64,000 bases of DNA from NCBI GenBank assembly GCA_015075165.1, contig JABTUY010000001.1, positions 186,001-250,000 on the forward strand, read 5' to 3'. The translations under genes and the position numbers were made by a program. Source of the DNA: Ideonella sp. GTDB lineage: Bacteria > Pseudomonadota > Gammaproteobacteria > Burkholderiales > Burkholderiaceae_C. How positions within the stretch are numbered: position 1 is the first letter of the stretch; each line of letters starts with the position of its first letter. Below the pieces are notes generated by a model. It searched no databases. It saw nothing but the letters and a program-made list of their open reading frames with translations, and was not told where the DNA came from. Positions 52,686 through 61,512 of this stretch are shown one piece after another.

Positions 52686-53519
52686 ATGGATCGATTGACC
52701 GCCCCGCCGCTCACCACGTTGCGCGCCGCACTGCGCGCCGCACTGCGCGGCGCGCTGCTCGTGCTCGCCGCGACGCTCGCGGCGTGCAGCTCGACACCCA
52801 CTGCAGACGACCGGGCCACGGCCGAAAAATTGTACGCAGACGCGCACGACGACATGGCCGCCGGCAGCTACGACCGCGCGATCAAGACGCTGGAGAAGGT
52901 CGAGGGCCGCGCCGCCGGCACGCTGCTGTCGCAGCAGGCCACCCTGGAGCTGGCCTACGCCTACTGGAAGACCGCCGACCGCGTGCAGGCGCTGTCCACG
53001 CTCGACCGCTTCATCAAGCTGCACCCGTCGAGCCCGGCGCTCGACTACGCGCTGTACTTGAAGGGGCTGGTCAACTTCAACGAGAACCTGGGCATCCTCA
53101 GCTCGATCTCGCGGCAGGACATCTCCGAGCGCGACCAGCAGGCCTCGCGCGACGCCTACCAGAGCTTCAAGCAACTGGTGGAGCAGTTTCCCGACTCGCG
53201 CTACAGCGCCGATGCGCGGCTGCGTATGGACTACATCGTCAACGCGCTGGCGCGCTACGAGCTGCACGTAGCGCGCTACTACTACCGCCGCGGCGCCTAC
53301 GTGGCCGCCGTCAACCGCGCGCAGAACGCGGTGCGCGAGTACCAGCAGACGCCGTCGGTCGAGGAGGCGCTCTACATCATGGCGCGCAGCTACGACAAGC
53401 TCGGCCTGGATCAGCTGCGCGACGATGCCGACCGCGTGCTCAAGCGCAACTACCCCGACAGCCGCTTCCTGAGCGAAGGGGTGCTGCGACCCGACAAGCC
53501 GTGGTGGCAGTTCTGGTGA
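52686..53519 (+). CDS. bamD: Outer membrane assembly lipoprotein BamD
   Basis: Essential TPR lipoprotein of the BAM complex. It is 277 aa with a lipoprotein signal peptide ending TLAAC (Cys near residue 34), five TPR units (for example YAYWKTADRVQALSTLDRFI and YYYRRGAYVAAVNRAQNAV) and the conserved GLVNFNENLG and DSRYSADARLRMDYI. ATG start. A GC-rich 6-bp stem in the 32-bp gap to the convergent helicase gene could end transcription, though without a T-run. Confidence 0.96.
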   Translation: MDRLTAPPLTTLRAALRAALRGALLVLAATLAACSSTPTADDRATAEKLYADAHDDMAAGSYDRAIKTLEKVEGRAAGTLLSQQATLELAYAYWKTADRVQALSTLDRFIKLHPSSPALDYALYLKGLVNFNENLGILSSISRQDISERDQQASRDAYQSFKQLVEQFPDSRYSADARLRMDYIVNALARYELHVARYYYRRGAYVAAVNRAQNAVREYQQTPSVEEALYIMARSYDKLGLDQLRDDADRVLKRNYPDSRFLSEGVLRPDKPWWQFW

Positions 53520-53551
53520 GCTGACGGCGGCGGTGCGGGCCGCCACGGCGC

Positions 53552-55537
53552 TCAGCTTGCGTGCGCTGCGGCCAGTTCGTCGAGCCAGGCCAGCGCGGCC
53601 GTCTCGTCGTCGAGGCGTGTCATCGGCGGCAGCGCGCGCAGCAGCCGCTTGCCGTAGCCCATCTGGCGCAGGCGCACATCGCCGATCACCAGCAGGCCGC
53701 GATCCTGTTCGTGCCGGATCAACCGGCCGGCGCCCTGCTTCAGCGACACCGCGGCCTCGGCCACGAAGTAGTCGGTGAACGGGTCGCGGCCGCGTGCCTG
53801 CAGCGCCTGGGAGCGCGCCTGCACCAGCGGATCGTTCGGCGGCGGGAACGGCAGCTTGTCGATCAGCACGCACTGCAGCGCATCGCCGGGCACGTCGATG
53901 CCCTCCCAGAAGCTCTGCGAGCCCACCAGCACGCGGCCCGGGCCCGACAGGAAGCGCTGCAGCAGCGCGCGCCGTGGCTGCGTGCCCTGCACCAGCACCT
54001 CGAGCGTCGCGCCGTCGCGCGCGGCTGCGTCGCGCAGCGCCTGGGCGATCGGCTCGAGCACGCGCAGCGTGGTGGTCAGCACGAAGGTGCGGCCGTCGAG
54101 CCGCGCCGCGAGCCGCGCCGCCAGCTCGCCGACCGCCGCCGGATGCCGGGGCTCGTTCGGCTTCGGCAACGCGGCCGGCACCCACACGCGCGCGTGATGC
54201 GGGTAGTCGAACGGGCTGTCGGCGCGCAGCCGGACAGCATCCTCCAGCGCCGCCGCCTCGCTGAACCAGCTCAGGCGCTCGTCGTCGCCGAGCGTGGCCG
54301 AGGTGAAGATCCAGGCGCGCGGCGCCGCGGCGCGCTGCTCGGTCAGCAGCTCGCGGATGTCCAGCGGCGATTCCACCAGCCGCGCATCGCGCGGGCCGAC
54401 GTCGATCCAGCGCACACGCTGCGGCGCCGCCGGCGCGACGAAGGCCGCGGCGCGCACGCCGAGCTCGCCGGCGCGCTGCGCCAGGCGTGCGAAGTCGGGC
54501 GCGGCGCCTTGCAGGTCGGCCAGCGCCTCGACCGTACGCTGCATCGCGTCGGCCAACGCCTGCAGTGCCGCCTGGAAGACCGGCGCGTCGGCGCGCTCGC
54601 GCCACGCCAGCTTGATCGCGCCGCGCAGGTCGCGCAACGCGCCGGCGCAGGCGAGGCGCAGGTCGCGCGCGGCGCGATCGCAGGCGGCGGCCAGCGCCGA
54701 CCAGTCGCGCAGGCCGCGCGCCTGCGCCAGACCGATCGCCAGCAGATCGCGCGCGAAGTCGAGCAATTGGCTGGTGCCGAGCTGCAGGCCGAGAAACTGC
54801 ACGCCAGTCTCGACCAGCTGGTGGGCCTCGTCGAACACCGCGGCGTCTACGGTGGGCAGCAGCTCGGCGACGCCGCTGTCGCGCAGCGCCAGGTCGGCGA
54901 AGAACAGGTGGTGGTTCACCACCACCACGTCGGCCGCCATCGCCTCGCGGCGCGCGTGCATCACGTGGCAATCGCGATACGACGGACACTCGGTGCCCAG
55001 GCAGTTCTCGCGCGTGGACGTGACGAGCGGGATCACCGGCGAGCGATCGTCCAGGCCTTCGAGCTCGGCGAGGTCGCCGCTGCGCGTGGCGGTGGACCAT
55101 TGCTCGACGCGCGCCAGTGCGCGCACCGCGAAGCGGTCGGGCAGCGTGGCGCTGGCGCGCGCCTGCTGCAGGCGGTGCAAACACAGGTAGCTCGCGCGGC
55201 CCTTCAGCAGCGCCAGCCGCACCGGCAGGCCCAGCGCCCGCGTCAGGCGCGGCAGATCACGCAGGAACAACTGGTCCTGCAGGCTCTTGGTGGCGGTGCT
55301 GATCAGCGCGCGCCGGCCCGACAGCAGCACCGGCACCAGGTAGGCGAAGGTCTTGCCGACGCCGGTGCCGGCCTCGACCACCAGCGCGCTGCGGGCCTCC
55401 AGCGCCTGCGCCACCGCTGCCGCCATCGCCTGCTGCGCGTCGCGCTCGACGAAGCCCGGGTCGTGCGCGGCCAGCGGGCCGTGCGCCGACAAGGCCGCCG
55501 CCGCCTCGCGCTGCAGCGCCGACGCGGCGTTGCTCAT
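53552..55537 (-). CDS. DinG/YoaA-like XPD-family DNA helicase
   Basis: Superfamily 2 iron-sulphur helicase of 661 aa. Walker A is VVEAGTGVGKTFAYLVPV near residue 53; motif II is DEAH in FDEAHQLVE. Four cysteines for the cluster are visible (YLCLH, ENCLGTECPSYRDC); motif V/VI ends in QGAGRLIRHEQDRG. The family unwinds forked DNA and R-loops during repair. Length and motifs fit DinG or YoaA; I cannot decide between them. ATG start; a DUF465 gene lies 46 nt upstream on the same strand. Confidence 0.92.
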   Translation of the reverse strand: MSNAASALQREAAAALSAHGPLAAHDPGFVERDAQQAMAAAVAQALEARSALVVEAGTGVGKTFAYLVPVLLSGRRALISTATKSLQDQLFLRDLPRLTRALGLPVRLALLKGRASYLCLHRLQQARASATLPDRFAVRALARVEQWSTATRSGDLAELEGLDDRSPVIPLVTSTRENCLGTECPSYRDCHVMHARREAMAADVVVVNHHLFFADLALRDSGVAELLPTVDAAVFDEAHQLVETGVQFLGLQLGTSQLLDFARDLLAIGLAQARGLRDWSALAAACDRAARDLRLACAGALRDLRGAIKLAWRERADAPVFQAALQALADAMQRTVEALADLQGAAPDFARLAQRAGELGVRAAAFVAPAAPQRVRWIDVGPRDARLVESPLDIRELLTEQRAAAPRAWIFTSATLGDDERLSWFSEAAALEDAVRLRADSPFDYPHHARVWVPAALPKPNEPRHPAAVGELAARLAARLDGRTFVLTTTLRVLEPIAQALRDAAARDGATLEVLVQGTQPRRALLQRFLSGPGRVLVGSQSFWEGIDVPGDALQCVLIDKLPFPPPNDPLVQARSQALQARGRDPFTDYFVAEAAVSLKQGAGRLIRHEQDRGLLVIGDVRLRQMGYGKRLLRALPPMTRLDDETAALAWLDELAAAHAS

Positions 55538-55583
55538 CGTGCGGCAGCGCGGGCGGCGCGCGGCGATGGACCCGTGCCGCGCA

Positions 55584-55787
55584 TCACGCCGGCTCGGGCG
55601 GCTCGAGCCGGGTCTCGAGCTGCACGATCAGGTCGCGCAGCACCAGGCGGCGCTTCTTCAGCCGACGCACTGCCAGGTCGTCCGCCGGCGACTGCAGCGC
55701 CATTGCATCGATCAGGCTGTCGAGGTCGGCGTGCTCGATGCGCAGCTCGATCAGGCGGCGTTGCGGCGAATGCAGGTTGTCGTCCAT
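55584..55787 (-). CDS. DUF465 (YdcH-like) small coiled-coil protein
   Basis: 67 aa with no signal peptide. Heptads of leucine and isoleucine run through RRLIELRIEHADLDSLID and LKKRRLVLRDLIVQLETRL, the typical DUF465 pattern of two helices around a short linker. ATG at 55787. Function unknown in the family. It is in line with the DinG-like helicase gene. Confidence 0.82.
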   Translation of the reverse strand: MDDNLHSPQRRLIELRIEHADLDSLIDAMALQSPADDLAVRRLKKRRLVLRDLIVQLETRLEPPEPA

Positions 55788-55900
55788 GAGCGGTGCGAAG
55801 AACGCGACGGGCCACACGGAATATGCGCGCCCGAGCGGGATTCGTCCACGCCGAGGGGGCTGTGCGCACATTGCACGCCCGGATTCCCGGCTGCGAAGTC

Positions 55901-55906
55901 TATAGT
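55901..55906 (+). promoter_or_regulatory. -10 element TATAGT, consistent with leaderless start
   Basis: TATAGT lies 6 nt before the PP2C ATG, so the predicted transcription start falls on or next to the A of ATG. No Shine-Dalgarno site is present. Confidence 0.45.
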
Positions 55907-55912
55907 TTGGCC

Positions 55913-56680
55913 ATGCGTCGCGCCCCCAAAGGCCACCGCCTCGTCGCCGCCACCGGCATCCACAAGGGCGATCGTGCCTACCAGCAGGATCAGGTCGAGA
56001 TCATCGCGCACCCGCGCGTGCCCGGCTGCGCGCTGGCGCTGCTGGCCGACGGCATGGGTGGCAAGAGCGGCGGCCGCAAGGCGGCCGACCAGGTGGTGCT
56101 GACGGCCAAGCAGATCTTCGAGCGCCACGTGCCCGCCAAGGACGACCCGGCCGAGATGCTGAAGCAGATCGTGATGGAGTCGCACCTGATGATCAAGCTG
56201 ACCGCGATCACCTCCGAAGAGGAGCCCCACAGCACGATCGCCGCGTTCCTGATCGGCCCCGAGCGCGAATGCGACTACGTGCACGCCGGCGATTCGCGCG
56301 TGTACCACTACCGCGGCCCCGAGATGGTCAGCCGCACCACCGATCACTCGTACGTGCAGCGCCTGATCGCCGAGGGCAAGATCACGGAAGACCAGGCCAA
56401 CACGCACCCGCAGGCCAACCTGCTGACCGGCTGCCTGGGCACGCAGAACGACCCGCCGCTGAGCACCGCACGCATCGACAAGCTCGCCGTCGGCGACTGC
56501 ATGCTCGCCTGCAGCGACGGGCTGTGGCACTACTTCACGCCGAAGGAGCTCGGCGCGATCGTGCACGCGCTGCCGCCGCGCGAGGCCAGCGAAATGCTGG
56601 TCAGCAAGGCGCGCCAGCGCGCCCGCGGCGGCGGCGACAACCTGTCGCTGGCGCTGATCCGCATCGACTCGCTGGGCTGA
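55913..56680 (+). CDS. PP2C-family serine/threonine protein phosphatase
   Basis: Metal-dependent phosphatase of 255 aa, soluble, without extra domains. Metal ligands are visible in YQQDQVE (Asp26), LLADGMGGKSGG (Asp46), CSDGLWHY and GGGDNLSLALIRI. VHAGDSRVYHYR is also conserved. It resembles Stp1/PrpC-like enzymes; no partner kinase gene is adjacent, so its target is unknown. A TATAGT -10 box sits only 6 nt before the ATG and there is no ribosome-binding site, hinting at a leaderless mRNA. Confidence 0.92.
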   Translation: MRRAPKGHRLVAATGIHKGDRAYQQDQVEIIAHPRVPGCALALLADGMGGKSGGRKAADQVVLTAKQIFERHVPAKDDPAEMLKQIVMESHLMIKLTAITSEEEPHSTIAAFLIGPERECDYVHAGDSRVYHYRGPEMVSRTTDHSYVQRLIAEGKITEDQANTHPQANLLTGCLGTQNDPPLSTARIDKLAVGDCMLACSDGLWHYFTPKELGAIVHALPPREASEMLVSKARQRARGGGDNLSLALIRIDSLG

Positions 56681-56692
56681 TCGCCCGCGCAA

Positions 56693-57319
56693 TCACCGGC
56701 CCGCTGCCGACGCCGGAGCCGGCAGCGGCGCGGCCGGCGGCTTCTGCAGCGCACGCTGGGCATTGCGCTGCCGCACGGTCTCGGCGCGCGCGCGCGCCTT
56801 GTCGCCCCGCTCGCGCGCCTTGGCGGCGCGCGCGGCCGCTTCGGCGTCGAGGGCCGCGGCCTCCTCGTCCGAACGCGGCTCGGCCTTGTGGCGGGGCCGC
56901 ACCGGGCTGGCGGCCGGCGCCGCGGGCTTCGGCTCACGTACCGCCGGCGCCTCGGGTGTCGACGCGGCACGCGCGACCACCGCCTGCTGCTTGGCGGCGA
57001 TGCGGCGCCGCCGCTCTTCGGCACGACGACGGCGCGCCGCGTCGTCGAGCGTGGTCTGCTCGCGCGTCAGCCGGTCGAGCGTCGCCCGTCGCTCGGCCTT
57101 GGCGCGGCTGATGCAAGGGGTCACGACGAAGGCTTGCTCGCAGGCGGCGACCGTGTGGTCGTAGCGTGCCTGAGCCGCAGCACGCTCGGCACCGAGGCGC
57201 TCGCGCTGCGCCGTCTCGCCCGGCGGCGCGTCGGCGGCCCGCGCCATGCCGGCCATCCACAGCAGCACTGCCAGCAGCGACGGCAGCCCGCCACGCGACG
57301 ACACGGCAGCGCTGCGCAT
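56693..57319 (-). CDS. Secreted basic coiled-coil protein with a cysteine pair
   Basis: 208 aa, function unknown. A signal peptide is clear (SLLAVLLWMAGMARA, cleavage near residue 29). The mature part is almost wholly helical and charged: Ala/Arg/Glu-rich, with two cysteines 13 residues apart (VAACEQAFVVTPCISRAKAERR region), the pattern of a conserved Burkholderiales periplasmic family. The second half has low-complexity Ala/Pro/Lys repeats. The ATG overlaps the zapE stop by one base (TGATG), so it is translationally coupled to zapE. It converges on the PP2C gene with a 12-nt gap. Confidence 0.75.
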   Translation of the reverse strand: MRSAAVSSRGGLPSLLAVLLWMAGMARAADAPPGETAQRERLGAERAAAQARYDHTVAACEQAFVVTPCISRAKAERRATLDRLTREQTTLDDAARRRRAEERRRRIAAKQQAVVARAASTPEAPAVREPKPAAPAASPVRPRHKAEPRSDEEAAALDAEAAARAAKARERGDKARARAETVRQRNAQRALQKPPAAPLPAPASAAGR

Positions 57320-58416
57320 CACGTGATCGCCGTGTCGACGCGGCGCCGGTCCTGCGCAAGATAGGCGGTCGACTGCATCTCGATCAGCCGCGACACGGTG
57401 CGCGGAAACTCGTGCGCCAGCGGGCCGTCTTCGTATAACTGCTGCGGCGGCACAGCGGCCGACACGATCAGCTTGACGCGACGGTCGTACAGCACGTCGA
57501 TCAGCAGCGTGAAGCGGCGCGCTTCGCTGGCCAGCCGCGGCGGCATCTGCGGCACGTCGGACAGCAGCACGGTGTGGAACTGCTGCGCCAGTTCGAGGTA
57601 GTCGTTCTGCGAGCGCGGGCCGCCGCACAGCGTCTTGAAGTCGAACCACACCACGCCGCCGGCACGGCGCCGCGCGCGCAGCTCGCGCTGCTCGATGCGC
57701 AGCACCGGATCCTCGTCGCGCGCCTCGGCGAGTTGCTCGAACGCGCGCAGCATCGCCGCGTCGGCCTGCGGCCCCAGCGGCTGGTGGTAGACGTCCAGCT
57801 GCTGCAGCGTCAGCCGGCGATAGTCGGTGCCGTTGTCGACGTCGACGATCTCGAGCCTGTCCTTCAGCAGCGCGATCGCCGGCAGGATGCGCTCGCGGTG
57901 CAGCCCGTTGGGGTACAGCTCGTCGGGGTGGAAGTTCGACGTCGTCACGATCGACACCCTGTTGGCGAACATCGATTCGAGCAAGCGGTGCAGGATCATC
58001 GCATCGGTGACGTCGGCGACGTGGAACTCGTCGAAGCAGATCAGCCGGTGGCGGCGTGCGATGCGCCGGCCGAGCTCGTCCAGCGGGTCGGGCGTGCCCT
58101 TGAGGTCCTGCAGTTCGCGGTGCACCTCGCGCATGAACTCGTGGAAGTGCAGGCGCGTCTTGCGCGTCAGCGGCACCGACTGGAAGAAGCAGTCCATCAG
58201 GAAGCTCTTGCCGCGGCCGACGCCGCCGTGCATGTACACGCCGCGCGGGATCGGCGGGCGCACGAGCAGCTTGGTCACCGCGTTGCTGCGCCGGGCCTTG
58301 TAGTCCGCCCACTCGCGCTCGCAGCGCTCGAGCGCGTCGATCGCGCGCAGCTGAGCCGGGTCGCTGGTGTAGCCGCGCTCGGCCAGCGTGCGTTGATAGA
58401 GTTCGCGCACACCCAC
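57319..58416 (-). CDS. zapE: Cell division ATPase ZapE (AFG1 family)
   Basis: AAA-type ATPase linked to Z-ring constriction and oxygen-limited division. It is 365 aa. Walker A is GGVGRGKSFLMD (about 64-75) and Walker B is CFDEFHVAD; sensor-like TTSNFHPDELYPNGL follows. The GTG at 58416 gives the expected N-terminus; a second GTG is two codons later. lpdA ends 38 nt upstream. No Shine-Dalgarno site is seen. Confidence 0.94.
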   Translation of the reverse strand: MGVRELYQRTLAERGYTSDPAQLRAIDALERCEREWADYKARRSNAVTKLLVRPPIPRGVYMHGGVGRGKSFLMDCFFQSVPLTRKTRLHFHEFMREVHRELQDLKGTPDPLDELGRRIARRHRLICFDEFHVADVTDAMILHRLLESMFANRVSIVTTSNFHPDELYPNGLHRERILPAIALLKDRLEIVDVDNGTDYRRLTLQQLDVYHQPLGPQADAAMLRAFEQLAEARDEDPVLRIEQRELRARRRAGGVVWFDFKTLCGGPRSQNDYLELAQQFHTVLLSDVPQMPPRLASEARRFTLLIDVLYDRRVKLIVSAAVPPQQLYEDGPLAHEFPRTVSRLIEMQSTAYLAQDRRRVDTAIT

Positions 58417-58454
58417 GGTTCAGGCCGCGCCGCGCCGCCCGCCGCGCGGCCGCA

Positions 58455-59882
58455 TCACAGGTTCAACGTGCGCTTGTCGACCGCCAGCGCCGCTTCCTTG
58501 GTGGCCTCGCTGAGCGAGGGGTGTGCGTGGCAGATGCGCGCAATGTCTTCGGCGGACGCCTTGAACGACATCGCCACCACCGCCTCGGCGATCAGCTCCG
58601 ACGCGAACGGGCCGATGATGTGCACGCCGAGGATCTCGTCGGTCTGCGCATCGGCCACGAACTTCACGAAGCCGCTGGTGTCGCCGAGCGCACGCGCGCG
58701 GCCGTTGGCCATGAACGGGAACTGCCCGGTCTTGACGGCGCGGCCGGCGGCCTTGAGCTGCGCCTCGGTCTGGCCGACCCAGGCGATCTCGGGCGACGTA
58801 TAGATCACCCACGGAACGGTGTTGAAGTCGACGTGGCCGTGCTGGCCGGCGATGCGCTCGGCCACCGCAACACCCTCCTCCTCGGCCTTGTGCGCGAGCA
58901 TCGGCCCGCGCACCACGTCGCCGACCGCCCACACGCCGGCGAGGTTGGTGCGGCACTCGTCGTCGACCACGATCGCGCCGCGCTCGTCGAGCTTCAGGCC
59001 CACCGCCTCGGGGTTCAGGCCGGTGGTGTGGGGCACACGGCCGATCGACACGATCAGGCGCTCGACCTCGAGCGTCGCGGCCGCGCCCTTGGCGTCGGTG
59101 TAAGCGACCGTGACGCCCTTCTTTGCCACCTTCACGCCGGTGATGTTCACGCCGAACTGCAGCTTCAACCCCTGCTTCGTGAACAGCTTCAGCGCCTCGC
59201 GCGCCACCGCCTCGTCGGCCGCGCCGAGCAGGCCGGGCAGCGCCTCGAGGATCGTCACCTCGGCGCCGAGGCGGCGCCACACCGAGCCCATCTCGAGGCC
59301 GATCACGCCAGAGCCGATCACGCCCAGCGTCTTGGGCACGCCGGCGATGCGCAGCGCGCCGTCGTTGGACAGGATGCGCTCCTCGTCGAACGGCACGCCC
59401 GGCAACTGCCGCGGCGACGAGCCGGTGGCCACGATCACCTGCCGCGCGTGCAGCGTCTCGTCGGCCGCACCGGCCACCGCGATCTCGTAGCCGCCGTCGA
59501 CGGCCTTCACGAACGAGCCGCGGCCGTGGAAGAACGCGACCTTGTTCTTCTTGAACAGATAGAGGATGCCGTCGTTGTTCTGCTTGACCACGGCATCCTT
59601 GCGCGCGATCAGCTTCTTCAGGTCGAGGCTCAGCTCGCCGATGCCGATGCCGTGGTCGGCAAAGTGATGTGCCGCCTGGTCGTAGTTCTCGCTCGACTGC
59701 AGCAGCGCCTTGCTCGGGATGCATCCCACGTTGGTGCAGGTGCCGCCGGGCGCCGGGTCGCCGGCGGCGTTCTTCCATTCGTCGATGCAGGCGGCGCTCA
59801 GGCCCAGTTGCGCCGCGCGGATCGCGGCGATGTAGCCGCCGGGGCCGCCGCCGATCACGACGACGTCGAATTGCTTGCTCAT
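58455..59882 (-). CDS. lpdA: Dihydrolipoyl dehydrogenase (E3)
   Basis: FAD enzyme reoxidising lipoamide in the 2-oxoglutarate dehydrogenase complex. It is 475 aa. The FAD site [17 protein letters not shown] begins at residue 11. The redox pair is Cys49 and Cys54 in [12 protein letters not shown]. The NAD site is [14 protein letters not shown]. The catalytic His-Glu pair is in HAHPSLSE near the end. ATG start, 19 nt after the Gdx-type transporter gene. Confidence 0.96.
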   Translation of the reverse strand: MSKQFDVVVIGGGPGGYIAAIRAAQLGLSAACIDEWKNAAGDPAPGGTCTNVGCIPSKALLQSSENYDQAAHHFADHGIGIGELSLDLKKLIARKDAVVKQNNDGILYLFKKNKVAFFHGRGSFVKAVDGGYEIAVAGAADETLHARQVIVATGSSPRQLPGVPFDEERILSNDGALRIAGVPKTLGVIGSGVIGLEMGSVWRRLGAEVTILEALPGLLGAADEAVAREALKLFTKQGLKLQFGVNITGVKVAKKGVTVAYTDAKGAAATLEVERLIVSIGRVPHTTGLNPEAVGLKLDERGAIVVDDECRTNLAGVWAVGDVVRGPMLAHKAEEEGVAVAERIAGQHGHVDFNTVPWVIYTSPEIAWVGQTEAQLKAAGRAVKTGQFPFMANGRARALGDTSGFVKFVADAQTDEILGVHIIGPFASELIAEAVVAMSFKASAEDIARICHAHPSLSEATKEAALAVDKRTLNL

Positions 59883-59901
59883 GGACAGTGCTTTCGGTCT
59901 A

Positions 59902-60225
59902 TCAGTGAGAGAGTTTCAGCGTGACGACACCGCCGACGATCAGCAGCACGCCGAGCGCGCGCGCCAGCGTCAGCGCGTCGCCGAAGAAGGCCACGCCGAT
60001 CAGGAAGGTGCCGCCGCCGCCGATGCCGGTCCACACGGCGTAGGCGGTGCCGAGCGGGATCTCGCGCTGCGCCAGCCACAGCAGCCAGCCCGACAGCGCC
60101 ATCGAGACGACGGCGCCGGCAACGCCCCACAGCCTGAGCTCGGGCTGCTGCGAGAGCTTGAAGCCGACCGGCCAGCCGATCTCGCACAGGCCGGCGGCCA
60201 GCAGGTACGCCCAGGCCAGGCTCAT
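59902..60225 (-). CDS. gdx: Small multidrug resistance transporter, Gdx (SugE) type
   Basis: Four-helix dual-topology exporter of 107 aa. The conserved glutamate is Glu15 in [12 protein letters not shown], and [12 protein letters not shown] matches the SugE/Gdx branch, whose studied members export guanidinium. Four hydrophobic segments are evident. It lies 6 nt after odhB and 19 nt before lpdA, so it is embedded in the dehydrogenase operon; there is no room for a guanidine riboswitch. Substrate here is inference. Confidence 0.88.
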   Translation of the reverse strand: MSLAWAYLLAAGLCEIGWPVGFKLSQQPELRLWGVAGAVVSMALSGWLLWLAQREIPLGTAYAVWTGIGGGGTFLIGVAFFGDALTLARALGVLLIVGGVVTLKLSH

Positions 60226-60231
60226 CGTGGA

Positions 60232-61500
60232 TCAGATGTCGAACAGCAGGCGCGCAGGGTCCTCCAGCGCCTCCTTCATCGCCACCAGGCCGAGCACGGC
60301 CTCGCGGCCGTCGATGATGCGGTGGTCATAGCTCAGCGCCAGGTAGTTCATCGGCCGCACCACGATCTGGCCGTTCTCGACCACCGCTCGGTCCTTGGTG
60401 GCGTGCACGCCGAGGATCGCGCTTTGCGGCGGGTTGATGATCGGCGTCGACAGCATCGAGCCGAACACGCCGCCGTTGCTGATGCTGAAGGTGCCGCCAG
60501 TCAAATCCTCGATGCCGAGCTTGCCGTCGCGCGCCTTGGTGCCGTACTCGGCGATCTTCTTCTCGACATCGGCAAAGCCCATCTGATCGGCGTTGCGCAG
60601 GATCGGCACCACCAAGCCGCGCGGCGAACCCACCGCGATGCCGACATCGAAGTAGCCGTGGTAGACGATGTCGTTGCCGTCGACGCTGGCGTTGATTACC
60701 GGGTAGCGCTTCAGCGCCGCCACCGCCGCCTTGACGAAGAAGCTCATGAAGCCGAGCTTGACGCCGTGCTCCTTCTCGAACCTCTCCTGGAAGCGCTTGC
60801 GCATCTCCATCACCGGGGCCATGTTCACTTCGTTGAACGTGGTGAGGATCGCGTTGGTCGCCTGCGATTGCAGCAGCCGCTCGGCCACGCGCGCGCGCAG
60901 CCGCGACATCGGCACACGCTGCTCCGGGCGCTCGCCCAGGTTCATCGCGATCGGTGCGGGCACGGCGGGCAACGGCGCGGGTGCTGCCGGCGCGGGCGCT
61001 GCCGGTTTCGCAGAGGCGGCCGGCGCCGGCGCGGCAGGCCGCGCCGCAGCTGCCAGCACGTCGCCCTTGGTGATGCGGCCATCCTTGCCGGTGCCGGCCA
61101 CCGAGCCCGGGGCCAGGCCTGCGTCGGCCATCAGCTTGGCCGCCGCCGGCATCGCGACACCGGCCTTGCCGCCGGCCGCCGCAGGTGCGGCCGCCGCAGG
61201 AGTCACCGGGGCCGGCGCAACGGCCGCCGCCGGCGCCGACGGCGCGGCGGCCGCCTGGGCCGCGGTGTCGATGCGCGCGATCAGCTGGTCGCTGACCACG
61301 GTGGCACCGTCGCCGGCGACGATCTCGACCAGCACGCCGTCGCTGGGCGCCGGCACTTCGAGCACCACCTTGTCGGTCTCGATCTCGATCAGCGTCTCGT
61401 CCATCGCGACCGCGTCGCCGGCCTTCTTCTTCCATTGCAGCAGCGTGGCCTCTGCGACCGACTCGGACAACTGCGGAACCTTGACTTCAACGATTGCCAT
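60232..61500 (-). CDS. odhB: 2-oxoglutarate dehydrogenase E2 (dihydrolipoyl succinyltransferase)
   Basis: Core acyltransferase of the 2-oxoglutarate dehydrogenase complex. It is 422 aa: one lipoyl domain (lipoyl lysine Lys44 in ETDKVVLE), an Ala/Pro linker, the E3-binding domain ([20 protein letters not shown]), a second linker, and the catalytic domain with HRIIDGREA (His393, Asp397) near the C-terminus. ATG start, 12 nt after odhA. Confidence 0.96.
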   Translation of the reverse strand: MAIVEVKVPQLSESVAEATLLQWKKKAGDAVAMDETLIEIETDKVVLEVPAPSDGVLVEIVAGDGATVVSDQLIARIDTAAQAAAAPSAPAAAVAPAPVTPAAAAPAAAGGKAGVAMPAAAKLMADAGLAPGSVAGTGKDGRITKGDVLAAAARPAAPAPAASAKPAAPAPAAPAPLPAVPAPIAMNLGERPEQRVPMSRLRARVAERLLQSQATNAILTTFNEVNMAPVMEMRKRFQERFEKEHGVKLGFMSFFVKAAVAALKRYPVINASVDGNDIVYHGYFDVGIAVGSPRGLVVPILRNADQMGFADVEKKIAEYGTKARDGKLGIEDLTGGTFSISNGGVFGSMLSTPIINPPQSAILGVHATKDRAVVENGQIVVRPMNYLALSYDHRIIDGREAVLGLVAMKEALEDPARLLFDI

Positions 61501-61512
61501 CTTTGTTCTCGT

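Noticed and set aside
60226-60231. Guanidine riboswitch controlling the Gdx-type gene.
   Set aside because: Only 6 nt separate odhB from the gene; there is no space for a riboswitch.
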